DNA of 64,000 nt from Cryobacterium gelidum (GTDB taxonomy: Bacteria; Actinomycetota; Actinomycetes; Actinomycetales; Microbacteriaceae): contig NZ_SOHL01000027.1 of assembly GCF_004403985.1 (NCBI RefSeq), positions 186,373 through 250,372 on the forward strand, written 5' to 3'. A program made the position numbers and the translations under genes. Each line of letters begins with the position of its first letter. Within the stretch, counting starts at the first letter, position 1. The notes under the pieces were generated by a model. It did no database searches, was not told the origin of the DNA, and saw only the letters and a program-made list of their open reading frames with translations. Positions 38,007 through 46,839 of the stretch are shown one piece after another.

Positions 38007-39097
38007 TAGCGCGACAGCCACTCGAGGTAGAAGGAGCCGACACCGGCAGCGACGAGCAGGCCGCCGATGATCCAGAATCGCACGACGACCGTTACTTCGG
38101 CCCACCCTTTGAGTTCGAAATGGTGATGGATCGGACTCATCAGGAAGATGCGCTTACCGTGGGTGATCTTGAAGTAGGCGCGTTGCACGATCACCGAACC
38201 GGCTTCCATCACGAACAGCCCGCCGATGAGCACGAGGAGCAGTTCCGTGCGGCTGAGAATCGCGAGGGCGGCGAGGGCGCCGCCGAGGGCGAGCGATCCG
38301 GTGTCACCGAGAAATATCTTGGCCGGAGAGGTGTTCCACCAGAGAAATCCGATCAAGCCGCCGACGATGGTCGCAGCGACAATGGCGAGGTCGAAGGAGT
38401 CTGGCCCGAGATAACACTTGTATTGATCAGCGGCATCCGCTCCCCCGAAGCAGCTCTGGTTGGACTGCCAGAAACCGATCACGACGAAAGACCCGATTGC
38501 GAAGATCAGCGCCCCCGTGGCGAGGCCGTCGAGGCCGTCGGCCACGTTGACGCCGTTCGAGGTCGCGGCGACTATCAGGCAGATCCAGATCAGGAACACG
38601 CCGATCCCGATGAAGGTACCGAGCTTCATGAAGTCGAGCGGCAGGTCGCGAATGAAGGAGATGCTGGTCGACGCGGGCGTCTGGCCGTTGCGGTCGGCGA
38701 ATTGCAGCGACAGGACGCCGAAGGCACCGGCGACGATGACCTGCCCGAGTACTTTCGACCAGCCGCCGAGCCCGAGGCTGCGCTGATTGCGGGTCTTGAG
38801 AAAGTCGTCGAGAAAACCGACGAGTCCCAGGCCGACCATCATGAACAGCACGAGCAACGGCGAAGGGGTGAAGGGCCGTTGTTCGATCAGCATGGTAGTG
38901 AAATAGCTGATCAGCACACCCAGAATGATGATGATGCCACCCATGGTGGCGGTGCCGCGCTTGGCGTGGTGGCTCTTGGGGCCGTCGTCGCGAATGAACT
39001 GGCCCCAGCCGAGCTTCTTGAACAATCGAATGAACAGCGGAGTCAGGAACAGGGTGAACGCGAGCGAAAACGCACCGGACAGTAAAAGGACTCTCAC
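38006..39097 (-). CDS. mraY: Phospho-N-acetylmuramoyl-pentapeptide transferase
   Basis: Polytopic enzyme that transfers phospho-MurNAc-pentapeptide to undecaprenyl phosphate, making lipid I. 363 residues from the GTG at 39097, which overlaps the murF stop (GTGA). Motifs include [16 protein letters not shown], the catalytic Asp region [33 protein letters not shown] and a C-terminal [13 protein letters not shown] with the conserved His residues. The open frame upstream of 39097 is antisense-style noise within murF. Confidence 0.97.
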   Translation of the reverse strand: MRVLLLSGAFSLAFTLFLTPLFIRLFKKLGWGQFIRDDGPKSHHAKRGTATMGGIIIILGVLISYFTTMLIEQRPFTPSPLLVLFMMVGLGLVGFLDDFLKTRNQRSLGLGGWSKVLGQVIVAGAFGVLSLQFADRNGQTPASTSISFIRDLPLDFMKLGTFIGIGVFLIWICLIVAATSNGVNVADGLDGLATGALIFAIGSFVVIGFWQSNQSCFGGADAADQYKCYLGPDSFDLAIVAATIVGGLIGFLWWNTSPAKIFLGDTGSLALGGALAALAILSRTELLLVLIGGLFVMEAGSVIVQRAYFKITHGKRIFLMSPIHHHFELKGWAEVTVVVRFWIIGGLLVAAGVGSFYLEWLSR

Positions 39098-40503
39098 GAG
39101 AACAAGTCTCCCAGTCGATCGCCGAGGAATCGCAGACCCGCGGAGTTCGATGACTTCACCAGCACCGTATCCCCCGGATTCACGCTTCTGCGCACCAGAT
39201 CGAAGGCTTCGTCCGGCGTGTCGACATAGGCCGACTCGCCGTCCCACGATCCCTCGTTGATCGTGCTGATGTGCATGCGGCGGGCCGCGGGGCCCACCAC
39301 GATCATCTGGGAGATATTCAGGCGCACGGCGAGCAGTCCGATCCGATCGTGCTCGTCACCGGCCAGTTCACCGAGCTCGGCCATCTCCCCGAGCACCGCG
39401 ATGGTGCGTCGGCCGGGGGTACCGATCTGCGCGAGTGTCTTGAGCGCAGCGCTCATCGAGTCGGGGCTCGCATTATAGGCGTCGTTAATGACGGTGATGT
39501 CGTCTTTACCGCCGAGTACCTCCATGCGCCATCGTTCGGCTCGGGTGGTGGCTTGCAGTGCGGCGACGATGTCGCCAAGCGATACTCCGAGCACCTCGGC
39601 GGCGGCCGCCGCGGCCAGGGCGTTCATGACGTGGTGCTCACCGAGCACGCGAAACTCGACCGTGGCGCTCTGCCCGCTTGCGAGGTGCAGGGTGAAGGTC
39701 GTTCCGGTGCGGCCGGAGTTCAGGTCGCTCGCGCGCACGTCGGCCTGGCCATATTCACCGAAGCGGACGATGCGCGCGGGGGTGATCGCGGCCATCTGCG
39801 CGACCCGTGGATCGTCGGCGTTGAGCACCGCGACATCCGTTTCGAGCAGGTCGGTGACCATCTCGGATTTAGCCCGCACGGTGGCGTCGAGGTCGCCGAA
39901 TTCGCCGGCATGAGCCAGACCGACGATGAGCACAATGCCGATGTCGGGGCGGACCAGACGCACGAGGTTCGCGATCGCGCCCTCGCTGCTGGCCCCCATC
40001 TCGATCACGAGAAACCGCGTCTCGAACGTCACCTCGAGCATCGTCATCGGCGCACCGACCTGATTGTTGAAGGAGCCGCGCGGGGCGACGGTGGGGCCGA
40101 CCCGTTCGAGCATGCTGCGCAACAGGTTCTTGGTGGTGGTCTTGCCGTTCGAACCGGTGACGGCGACGACCTTCAGGTTCCCGACGGCGCGCACCCTGGC
40201 GACGACCGCGGCGGCCAGGGCGCCGAGCGCTGCGACGGAGTCGGCGACGACAATCTGGGTGACCGGCAAATCGAGCAGATGTTCCACGATGAGCAGCACG
40301 GCACCGCGTCCGCTCGCGTCGGGCGCGAACAGGTGTCCGTCGGTGACCGCGCCGAACTTGGCTACGAAAATGGAGCCGGGTTCGCTCAGCCGGGAGTCGG
40401 TCTGCACCGAACCGTCAACGAGGTCAGTGGCCGAGGAGGCGTCGGTGAGGTGCAGGGCACCGTTGACGGCCCGGCTGATATCGGACAGGGAGAGGGCGAT
40501 CAT
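39094..40503 (-). CDS. murF: UDP-N-acetylmuramoyl-tripeptide--D-alanyl-D-alanine ligase
   Basis: Adds D-Ala-D-Ala to finish the UDP-MurNAc-pentapeptide. 469 residues; ATP loop [13 protein letters not shown], central [15 protein letters not shown] and [13 protein letters not shown]-terminal [15 protein letters not shown]. The ATG at 40503 follows the murE TAA directly with no spacer. Confidence 0.96.
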   Translation of the reverse strand: MIALSLSDISRAVNGALHLTDASSATDLVDGSVQTDSRLSEPGSIFVAKFGAVTDGHLFAPDASGRGAVLLIVEHLLDLPVTQIVVADSVAALGALAAAVVARVRAVGNLKVVAVTGSNGKTTTKNLLRSMLERVGPTVAPRGSFNNQVGAPMTMLEVTFETRFLVIEMGASSEGAIANLVRLVRPDIGIVLIVGLAHAGEFGDLDATVRAKSEMVTDLLETDVAVLNADDPRVAQMAAITPARIVRFGEYGQADVRASDLNSGRTGTTFTLHLASGQSATVEFRVLGEHHVMNALAAAAAAEVLGVSLGDIVAALQATTRAERWRMEVLGGKDDITVINDAYNASPDSMSAALKTLAQIGTPGRRTIAVLGEMAELGELAGDEHDRIGLLAVRLNISQMIVVGPAARRMHISTINEGSWDGESAYVDTPDEAFDLVRRSVNPGDTVLVKSSNSAGLRFLGDRLGDLFS

Positions 40504-42048
40504 TTACAGCCACCCCGCGTCGCGAAGCGCCTGCCGGGAGTCTTCCCGGGCCGAATACGGCAGTTTCACGCCTTGCACCTCGTGGTAGTCCTCGTGGCCT
40601 GGGCCGGCGTAAAGAATGGTGTCTCCTTCGTGTGCGAGTGACAACGCCGTGCGAAATGCCACACGCGGATTGGCCACCTCGTAGAACTCGCCGTCTGGCA
40701 CAGCTTCGCGGGCAGCGTTCAGCAGAACGCTACGGATGCTCGCGGCGTCTTCAAACCGCGGGTGAAAGTCGGTCACGACCACGATATCGCTGCCTTGCGC
40801 GGCGATTCTGCCCATATCGGCGCGTTTCGTGGTGTCGCGGTCGCCGTCGGCACCGAACAACATGATCAGTTTGCCGGGCGTGAATTTGCGTAGGGCCGCG
40901 AGGGTGTTGAGGAAAGCATCGGGGCTGTGGCCGTAGTCGATGTAGACGAGCGGGCCGCGATCACCGGAGATGCGCTCCGCGCGCCCGGGAATGAAAGCCA
41001 CGATGCCACCGTCGCGGTTCAGCGTGTGTTGGATCGCGCCGAGGTCGAATCCGCTCTCCACGAGCATGACGATGGCCAGCGCGGCGTTGGCGGCCATATA
41101 CCAGCCCAGCAGCGGCACTCGGGTGTGCAGGCGGCGACCGCCCTGGCCCTCGAGCACGAAGTCGGTGTGCGTGGCGGATTCGCCGACCACGGTCATGCGC
41201 CAGTCGGCGTCCACATCTGCCCGGTTGGTGATCGTCGTCACCGGGATACGGCACTCGTCGGCGATTCGGCGACCCCAGTCGGTGTCGACGGTGACGACGC
41301 CGCGGTGCGAGCGGTCGGGCTGGAACAGCTCGAGCTTGGCCTGGAAGTAGTCGTCCATGGCCGCGTAGTCGTCGAGGTGGTCGTGGCTGAGATTCGTGAA
41401 CGCCGCGATGTCGAAGACGAGTCCGTCGACCCGGTAGCGGCTCAGGGCTTGTGCTGACACCTCGATGCCGACCGCGCGCACTTCCGCCTCGTTCATGCGC
41501 GCCAGCAGGGCGTGCAGTTCGCTGGCTTCCGGTGTGGTGAGCGCACTCGTCACGGCGAGGTCGCCAATGCGGCGTTCAGCGGTGGAGGTGAGTCCGGAGA
41601 CAACGCCCAGTTGGTTCAGGATGCCAAAGAGCAGGTAGACGACGCTGGTTTTGCCATTGGTCCCGGTGACCGCGAACAGGGTCGCCGGGTTGTCGTGCGT
41701 GCGGTAGATCCAGGCGGCAACGGCGCCGAGCGCGGCCCGGGCATCCGGTGTCACGAGCACGGGCAGACCGATGCCCGCACACAGCACAGCGCCCGCCTCG
41801 TCGGTCAGGATGGCCACTGCGCCGGCTTCGGCAGCCGCCGCGGCGAAGCTGGCACCGTGCAGGTGTTGGCCGGGAACACCGACATAGAGGTCACCCGGTT
41901 GCACCGTGCGCGAGCTCAGGCTCACACCGGTGACCTCGAGACCGTCGATGTCTCCACGCAGTTCTAGATCAAATTCGGCAACCAATCCCGACAACGACCG
42001 CGGAACGGGGTGCTCGGGACGAAGAGCCGACGGCGCCAATTCAGACAC
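40504..42048 (-). CDS. murE: UDP-MurNAc-tripeptide ligase MurE with non-DAP substrate motif
   Basis: Adds the diamino acid at stem position 3. 514 residues; ATP loop TGTNGKTSV near 128-136, STAERRIGD and NLSHDHLDDY in the central domain. The motif that reads DNPR in diaminopimelate-adding enzymes reads FHPR here (VVTDFHPRFED, residues 424-434), replacing the Asp and Asn that contact DAP. This suggests another diamino acid such as diaminobutyrate, ornithine or lysine, fitting Microbacteriaceae wall types. GTG start at 42048, 15 nt after ftsI. Confidence 0.95.
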   Translation of the reverse strand: MSELAPSALRPEHPVPRSLSGLVAEFDLELRGDIDGLEVTGVSLSSRTVQPGDLYVGVPGQHLHGASFAAAAAEAGAVAILTDEAGAVLCAGIGLPVLVTPDARAALGAVAAWIYRTHDNPATLFAVTGTNGKTSVVYLLFGILNQLGVVSGLTSTAERRIGDLAVTSALTTPEASELHALLARMNEAEVRAVGIEVSAQALSRYRVDGLVFDIAAFTNLSHDHLDDYAAMDDYFQAKLELFQPDRSHRGVVTVDTDWGRRIADECRIPVTTITNRADVDADWRMTVVGESATHTDFVLEGQGGRRLHTRVPLLGWYMAANAALAIVMLVESGFDLGAIQHTLNRDGGIVAFIPGRAERISGDRGPLVYIDYGHSPDAFLNTLAALRKFTPGKLIMLFGADGDRDTTKRADMGRIAAQGSDIVVVTDFHPRFEDAASIRSVLLNAAREAVPDGEFYEVANPRVAFRTALSLAHEGDTILYAGPGHEDYHEVQGVKLPYSAREDSRQALRDAGWL

Positions 42049-42063
42049 GCAGGGCTCACTTTC

Positions 42064-43875
42064 TTACCAGGTGGAAGGGAGGTCAGGCGGGGTCGCACCT
42101 GAAGGAACCGCCCGGTACTTTTTCAACACCTGACTCATGATCTCCTGGAAGACCGGAGCCGGTGCGGCCGACGTGTTCAGTTTAACAGGGTCGGCGATGC
42201 TCACCGAAACGACATACTGTGCATCGTCCGCCGGAGCGTACCCGGACACCGACACCAAATACCCGTCGGAGTATCCGCCCTTACCGTCCGGCATCTGGGC
42301 GGTTCCGGTCTTGGCAGCCACGCGGTAGCCAGGAATATTCCACTTGCTGGCCACCCAGCTCTTCTGGTACACCATCTCGAGCACGTCACTGGTTTCGTGC
42401 GCCGCCGTCTCGGACAGCACCCGGGTACCGGTCACGTCGGGCACCTCGGTCATGGTGCCGTCGGATTGCCGGCACCCCTCCACCAACTGCACCGGCATGC
42501 GCACGCCGTCGTTGGCGATGGTCTGGTAGATGCTCGCAATCTGCAATGCGCTCGTGGTCAGGCCCTGACCAAACATGGTCGCGTAGTTGGTCTGGCTGTC
42601 CCAGTCGTCGACCGCGTGCAGTATTCCGCCGTCCTCGCGCGGAAAACCGGTCTCGGTCGCGGTGCCCACACCGAATGCTTTCATGTAGTCGAAGCGCTGC
42701 TGTTTGGTGAGCAGTTCACCGAACTTGGACATGCCGGTGTTGCTCGAGTCGATCAGCACGCCGGTGAGAGTCATACGCTGGTCGGGGTGTTGATGGCTGT
42801 CATTGATGTTCGCGCCGTTGGCCGGCAGATACCGGTAGGGCACGACGATGCCGGTGTCGAGCGTGGCCACCCCGGCGTCGAGCACGGATGCCGCGGTGAG
42901 CGCTTTAAAGGTCGAGCCGGGTTCGAAGGACTGGGTGAAGGCGCGGGAGCCGCGATCCTCCGGGTTCTTGGTACCGCCGACATTGTTCGGGTCGACCGAG
43001 GGATAGTCGGCCACAGCCAGTAGCTTGCCGCTCTTGGCATCCTGCACGACCGCCGTCGCCCACGCTGCCCCGGTCTCCTGCGCCCGTGCGGCGAGGGTCT
43101 GCTGCACGAACCATTGCAGGTCGGAGTCGATGGTCGTCACGACATCGCCGCCGTCGACGGCCTCGCTGCTCGTGACGCTGCTACCCGGAATGCGCACGCC
43201 GTCGGCACCCTTTTCGTAAGTCTCCGAACCGTTGGTTGAGGCCAGGCAGGTTTCCTGCCCGGATTCGAGGCCAGCCTGCGGCACGCCCTCCCCCGACAGA
43301 AAGCCGAGCACGTTGCCGGCGACGGCCCCATTCGGGTAGACCCGGCTGGGACTTTTCTCGGAGTAGGTCCAGGGAATGTGCAGGTCTTGCACTGCGCGCA
43401 ACACGTCGACGTCGACCTTCTTCGCGATGTAGGCAAAGTTCGTTTTAGCATTCGCCTTCAGGGCGGTCGAGATCGTCGACAGAATGGCGTCACCGCTTTG
43501 GCCGGTCGCTGCGCCGATTTCGGCGGCGGCTTCGGCCACCGAAATTTCGATTTTCTTGCCATTGACGGTGCGCTTGAACGGTGTCGCATTCACCGGGGAC
43601 ATGGTGATATTGAAGCGCATGACCGTTCCGGCCAGCACGACACCGTTGGTGTCCACGATCTCGCCGCGTGAACCGTAGACCACCTGGCCGACCGAGCGGT
43701 TTCCCACGGAGTCGGCGGTGAGCGAATCGGCCTGCACGACCTGAATGTCGACCAGGCGCACCAGGAACACGGCGATCACGGCGAACAGCACGACGATGGT
43801 GAAAAAGGTGCGTCGGCGGCTGGACCGGGATTTAGTCGGATTGTTGTCTCCGGCACTGCTGTTGCGCACGCTCAT
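42064..43875 (-). CDS. ftsI: Septal transpeptidase FtsI (PBP3 type)
   Basis: 603-residue class B penicillin-binding protein that cross-links septal peptidoglycan with FtsW. A short cytoplasmic N-terminus and one membrane helix (about 23-43) precede the pedestal domain and the transpeptidase domain. Active-site motifs: STFK 321-324 (nucleophile Ser321), SSN 377-379, KTG 522-524. ATG start at 43875, 27 nt after the ftsL-like gene. Confidence 0.96.
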   Translation of the reverse strand: MSVRNSSAGDNNPTKSRSSRRRTFFTIVVLFAVIAVFLVRLVDIQVVQADSLTADSVGNRSVGQVVYGSRGEIVDTNGVVLAGTVMRFNITMSPVNATPFKRTVNGKKIEISVAEAAAEIGAATGQSGDAILSTISTALKANAKTNFAYIAKKVDVDVLRAVQDLHIPWTYSEKSPSRVYPNGAVAGNVLGFLSGEGVPQAGLESGQETCLASTNGSETYEKGADGVRIPGSSVTSSEAVDGGDVVTTIDSDLQWFVQQTLAARAQETGAAWATAVVQDAKSGKLLAVADYPSVDPNNVGGTKNPEDRGSRAFTQSFEPGSTFKALTAASVLDAGVATLDTGIVVPYRYLPANGANINDSHQHPDQRMTLTGVLIDSSNTGMSKFGELLTKQQRFDYMKAFGVGTATETGFPREDGGILHAVDDWDSQTNYATMFGQGLTTSALQIASIYQTIANDGVRMPVQLVEGCRQSDGTMTEVPDVTGTRVLSETAAHETSDVLEMVYQKSWVASKWNIPGYRVAAKTGTAQMPDGKGGYSDGYLVSVSGYAPADDAQYVVSVSIADPVKLNTSAAPAPVFQEIMSQVLKKYRAVPSGATPPDLPSTW

Positions 43876-43902
43876 CTGCCCATTCTGGTCGACTCCGGGG
43901 AA

Positions 43903-44472
43903 CTATCGGGTAGTGGGCGCCGCGAGTCCCGCGGGCACGACCGGAGCGCTGGTGATTGCGACGGCGCCAGCCTTGGCCGCCGCGTCGTCCGGAAGCTGCG
44001 TCAGCGGGGTGCTGCCGGTCAACAGGGCGTTGGGTACCAGGCTGGCCGCTCCGGCCTGGGAACCCGACGCCGAGGACGGAGCGCCCAAAACAGCACCGTC
44101 GGAGAGCCGCAGGTAGACCGGATTGGAGTTGCTGACCATGCCCAATCCTTCGGCATTGGCGGCAAGGCTCTGCGGGGAGGACACCCGAACGAGGTCTTCA
44201 TTCAAACTGGCCGCGGTGCGCCCGAGGTCTGCCTGGTTCGATTGCAGGCTCGAAATCTCATAGGCGCCCTGGGAGATGCCCACACTCAGCAGCAGTTGGG
44301 CGACGATGATGGCGGCTATGCCGGCTACCGAGGTGAGCGCGTAGAAGATGCGCGGGCGGGCCCGACTGCTCGGGGCGGGCGAGACGAGGCGGAACCCACG
44401 GCGTTCCGGAGTCGGAGCATCGAACTGGTCGCTGTCAAGTGAAAACGGTGCGCGTGCCAGGTTGTCGCTCAT
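43903..44472 (-). CDS. ftsL: FtsL-like bitopic division protein
   Basis: 189 residues with one membrane helix at about 43-65 ([20 protein letters not shown]), then a short coiled-coil-like stretch ([19 protein letters not shown]...) and an Ala/Ser/Pro-rich outer tail. Sequence identity to FtsL is not recognisable by eye; the call rests on topology and on its place between rsmH and ftsI, which is invariant for ftsL. Its ATG at 44472 overlaps the rsmH stop. The outer tail is longer than typical FtsL. Confidence 0.75.
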   Translation of the reverse strand: MSDNLARAPFSLDSDQFDAPTPERRGFRLVSPAPSSRARPRIFYALTSVAGIAAIIVAQLLLSVGISQGAYEISSLQSNQADLGRTAASLNEDLVRVSSPQSLAANAEGLGMVSNSNPVYLRLSDGAVLGAPSSASGSQAGAASLVPNALLTGSTPLTQLPDDAAAKAGAVAITSAPVVPAGLAAPTTR

Positions 44473-45425
44473 GCGGTGGCCCTTCTCAGTCGTTCAGCGG
44501 CGCGCAGCCTGACCGGCGTGGCACGGGGGTTGAGAGCTTTTTCTTCGTCGGAGGCAAGTTCGGCGCCACGCAGCAGAAGGGTGAACAGTGGCTTGTGTTC
44601 GGGCAGCTCGACCGGAAGTCCGGCGGGAGCTGTGGAACCGGATGCGGCGGCGAAGGCCCGCTTGACGATGCGGTCCTCGAGCGACTGGTAGGCCATGACG
44701 ACGATGCGGCCGCCGACGGCTACCCGGTCGAGCGCGGCGGGAATGGCCCGTTCGAGCACGGCCAGCTCCTGGTTGACCTCGATGCGCAGCGCCTGGAACA
44801 CCCGCTTGGCCGGGTGGCCGAGACGCTGGATGGCGACCGGGGTGGCCTTGGTGATCACGTCGACCAGTTGCGCCGATCGCACGAACGGAGTCAGTTCGCG
44901 GGCTTCAACGATGGCCTTGGCGTAGCGTGCGGACAGTTTCTCTTCGCCGTAGTCCTGGAAGATGCGCCGGAGATCATGCTCACTGTAATCGGCGAGGATG
45001 CTCTCGGCGGTGAGGCCGGCTGTACCGTCCATGCGCATATCGAGAGGAGCATCCTTCGAGTACGAGAAGCCGCGTTCGACCCGGTCAATTTGTAGCGACG
45101 AGACGCCGAGGTCGAAAAGTACGCCGGCGACTTCGCTGATACCGAGGCCATCGAGGGCCTCGCCGATGCCGTCGTAGACGGTGTGTACGAGGTGTACCCG
45201 GTCGCCGAAGTCCTTGAGTCGTTCCTCGGCAATGGCGAGGGCCTCGGTGTCGCGGTCGAGGCCGACAAGGGTCAGTTCGGGGAAGCGTGACAGGATCGCT
45301 TCCGCGTGTCCGCCCATGCCGAGTGTCGCGTCGACGAGCACGGCGCCGGGCCGGGCGAGCGCGGGTGCGAGTAGCTCGACGCAGCGTTCGAGCAATACCG
45401 GGGTGTGAATTTCGTTACCAGCCAT
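44469..45425 (-). CDS. rsmH: 16S rRNA (cytosine(1402)-N(4))-methyltransferase
   Basis: SAM-dependent methyltransferase of 16S rRNA C1402. About 318 residues from the ATG at 45425 ([15 protein letters not shown]); the open frame extends to a GTG at 45476 without family similarity. SAM motif [17 protein letters not shown], then [11 protein letters not shown] and the C-terminal VEARELTPF and [18 protein letters not shown]. It follows mraZ by about 100 nt as in most bacteria. Confidence 0.95.
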   Translation of the reverse strand: MAGNEIHTPVLLERCVELLAPALARPGAVLVDATLGMGGHAEAILSRFPELTLVGLDRDTEALAIAEERLKDFGDRVHLVHTVYDGIGEALDGLGISEVAGVLFDLGVSSLQIDRVERGFSYSKDAPLDMRMDGTAGLTAESILADYSEHDLRRIFQDYGEEKLSARYAKAIVEARELTPFVRSAQLVDVITKATPVAIQRLGHPAKRVFQALRIEVNQELAVLERAIPAALDRVAVGGRIVVMAYQSLEDRIVKRAFAAASGSTAPAGLPVELPEHKPLFTLLLRGAELASDEEKALNPRATPVRLRAAERLRRATA

Positions 45426-45524
45426 AATGCCGGGATAGTCCGTGACGCCTGATTCCCCTCCATTTCGTCCTGGCACCGGGGAAGTGTGTCAGGGCAAAAA
45501 CGGCTGGGAGTCAGGCGCCAAGGG

Positions 45525-45956
45525 CTAGAAGAGTCCCGGAATCACCTCCTCCGTCGTGTTGGCGAACGAGGTCTCCTGCTCGGCGAGGTACGTGGCCCAC
45601 GCTTCGCTGTCCCAAATCTCGACTCGGCTGCCAGCACCGATGACGGTCAGTTCCCGGTCAAGCCCCGCATAGCTGCGGAGGTTGCCGGGGATGGTGACGC
45701 GGTTTTGTTTGTCCGGTGTTTCCGAACTCGCACCCGACAGAAAAACCCGGAGGTAATCACGAGCTTGCTTGCTCGTGACCGGCGCCTGGCGGATCTTGTC
45801 GTGCAGGATTTCGAATTCCCGGGTGCTGAACACGTAGATGCAGTGTTCCTGCCCGCGAGTCATCACCACACCGGTGGAGAGTTCGTCCCGAAACTTGGCG
45901 GGAAGAATGATGCGCCCTTTTTCGTCGAGCCGGGGGGCATAGGTGCCAAGAAACAA
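45525..45956 (-). CDS. mraZ: MraZ transcriptional regulator, TTG start
   Basis: 143-residue SpoVT/AbrB-fold repressor of the division cluster. Two half-domains are visible: [26 protein letters not shown] and, after about 75 residues, [21 protein letters not shown], each ending in the DEKGR/DKQNR-type DNA-binding turn. The start is TTG at 45956 with AAGGGG six nt upstream; the ATG at 45963 is out of frame. Upstream direct repeats (45993-46007) are probable autoregulatory sites. Confidence 0.95.
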   Translation of the reverse strand: MFLGTYAPRLDEKGRIILPAKFRDELSTGVVMTRGQEHCIYVFSTREFEILHDKIRQAPVTSKQARDYLRVFLSGASSETPDKQNRVTIPGNLRSYAGLDRELTVIGAGSRVEIWDSEAWATYLAEQETSFANTTEEVIPGLF

Positions 45957-45992
45957 GCATCACCCCTTTCTTCCGGCCAGATTCAGGTCTGG

Positions 45993-46007
45993 CTCCACTT
46001 TACTCCA
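45993..46007 (-). promoter_or_regulatory. MraZ box pair in the mraZ leader
   Basis: On the minus strand TGGAG-taaag-TGGAG: two 5-mers with a 5-nt spacer, the same geometry as the TGGGN-N5-TGGGN repeats bound by E. coli MraZ. It lies about 14 nt downstream of the predicted transcription start and 37 nt before the TTG. Confidence 0.7.
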
Positions 46008-46020
46008 CCTTGAACCACGA

Positions 46021-46048
46021 AATCTAGAAAATCGAGGCTATTCTGCAA
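46021..46048 (-). promoter_or_regulatory. Candidate promoter of the division cluster
   Basis: On the minus strand TTGCAG (46048-46043), 16-nt spacer, TAGATT (46026-46021). It is AT-rich compared with the surroundings and sits just before the MraZ box pair. This promoter would drive mraZ and downstream dcw genes. Confidence 0.55.
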
Positions 46049-46090
46049 AAAAATGTCTCGTCAACCCCGGATTTACGGGTCAACATCACG

Positions 46091-46105
46091 TGGAGGGAAA
46101 TGGAG
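46091..46105 (+). promoter_or_regulatory. Second, oppositely oriented MraZ-type box pair
   Basis: TGGAG-ggaaa-TGGAG on the plus strand, the same two 5-mers and same spacer as the pair at 45993-46007 but on the other strand, about 45 nt upstream of the predicted mraZ -35. No recognised gene starts downstream on the plus strand until 46840. Confidence 0.45.
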
Positions 46106-46148
46106 CATGATCTGTCAGAACGACTGCTTTCGGCCCGTTTTCGAGCAC

Positions 46149-46177
46149 AAAAAAGGGCCGATCAAATGATCGGCCCT
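46149..46177 (-). terminator. Rho-independent terminator upstream of mraZ
   Basis: Perfect 10-bp stem AGGGCCGATC/GATCGGCCCT (46154-46163 with 46168-46177), loop AAAT, followed on the minus strand by a T-run. It terminates the DUF3040 transcript about 180 nt after its stop and isolates the dcw promoter. Confidence 0.85.
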
Positions 46178-46266
46178 GTGCGGCTGCAAATTATGGAGTT
46201 ATTGGCGCCCGGTGGAGGGTCTGGATTGTCCTTCGGGTCCGGGGTGCAGCCGAGCATTCGCACTAC

Positions 46267-46345
46267 TGAACATCAGCAACACTGAACGTCAGCAACAATG
46301 AAAATCAGCAACATTGAGCACTAGCGATATGAGCATCGGCGATAC
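46267..46345. repeat. Degenerate 16-bp tandem repeat, about five units
   Basis: Units at 46267, 46283, 46299, 46315 (15 bp) and 46330. Consensus TGAACATCAGCAACAY; the last two units drift to TGAGCAYYRGCGATA. It lies 12 nt after the DUF3040 stop codon and before the terminator. The period is not a multiple of three, and no reading frame is supported. Confidence 0.8.
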
Positions 46346-46357
46346 CGACCGTTCGCG

Positions 46358-46735
46358 CTATTGACCGTCCTGGCGGCGGTCCCACCGGTCGTTCAGTCGT
46401 TCCATGAAGCCCTGGTTGGACTTGGCCTGCGCCGGGCGACGGCCGGCTGCGGATGGGCCGGGAACGGCGCGGATGGCTTTGCCGGGCGTGACCGCGATGA
46501 GCACACCACCGAACATGACGATGAACCCCAGAATGCCGAGCCACAGCTGTGCGATGGCGACGCCCGTAATGAGGGCGACGATGCCGGCGACGGCGAGCAA
46601 GACGCCGATTGCGATCGAACGATAGTTCGGGCGCATTCGCGATGCTCCAACGCTGGCGACGAAGTCGGCATCGTTGTGATAGAGGCTGCGCTCCATCTCT
46701 TCAAGGAGTCGCTGCTCCTGTTCCGAAAGCGGCAT
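46358..46735 (-). CDS. DUF3040 domain membrane protein
   Basis: 125-residue small membrane protein common in actinobacteria. MPLSEQEQRLLEEMERSLY is the DUF3040 signature, two adjacent hydrophobic helices follow (about 45-66 and 70-88), and a basic tail ends the protein. GGAGGG precedes the ATG at 46735; the frame upstream of this is not used. Function unknown; its position next to the division cluster is conserved in many relatives. Divergent from the polyprenyl synthase gene. Confidence 0.88.
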   Translation of the reverse strand: MPLSEQEQRLLEEMERSLYHNDADFVASVGASRMRPNYRSIAIGVLLAVAGIVALITGVAIAQLWLGILGFIVMFGGVLIAVTPGKAIRAVPGPSAAGRRPAQAKSNQGFMERLNDRWDRRQDGQ

Positions 46736-46827
46736 CTCATTCCCTCCAGTTACGGGATCGAGCGGGTGGGGTGATAAATCCGAGCAGGACGGCTCGAACT
46801 CCATAATTCTAACCCCGCCGTGGTGGC

Positions 46828-46833
46828 TAGGCT
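46828..46833 (+). promoter_or_regulatory. Probable -10 of the polyprenyl synthase gene
   Basis: TAGGCT ending six nt before the GTG at 46840, with no Shine-Dalgarno; leaderless mRNA inferred. Confidence 0.5.
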
Positions 46834-46839
46834 ATACGG

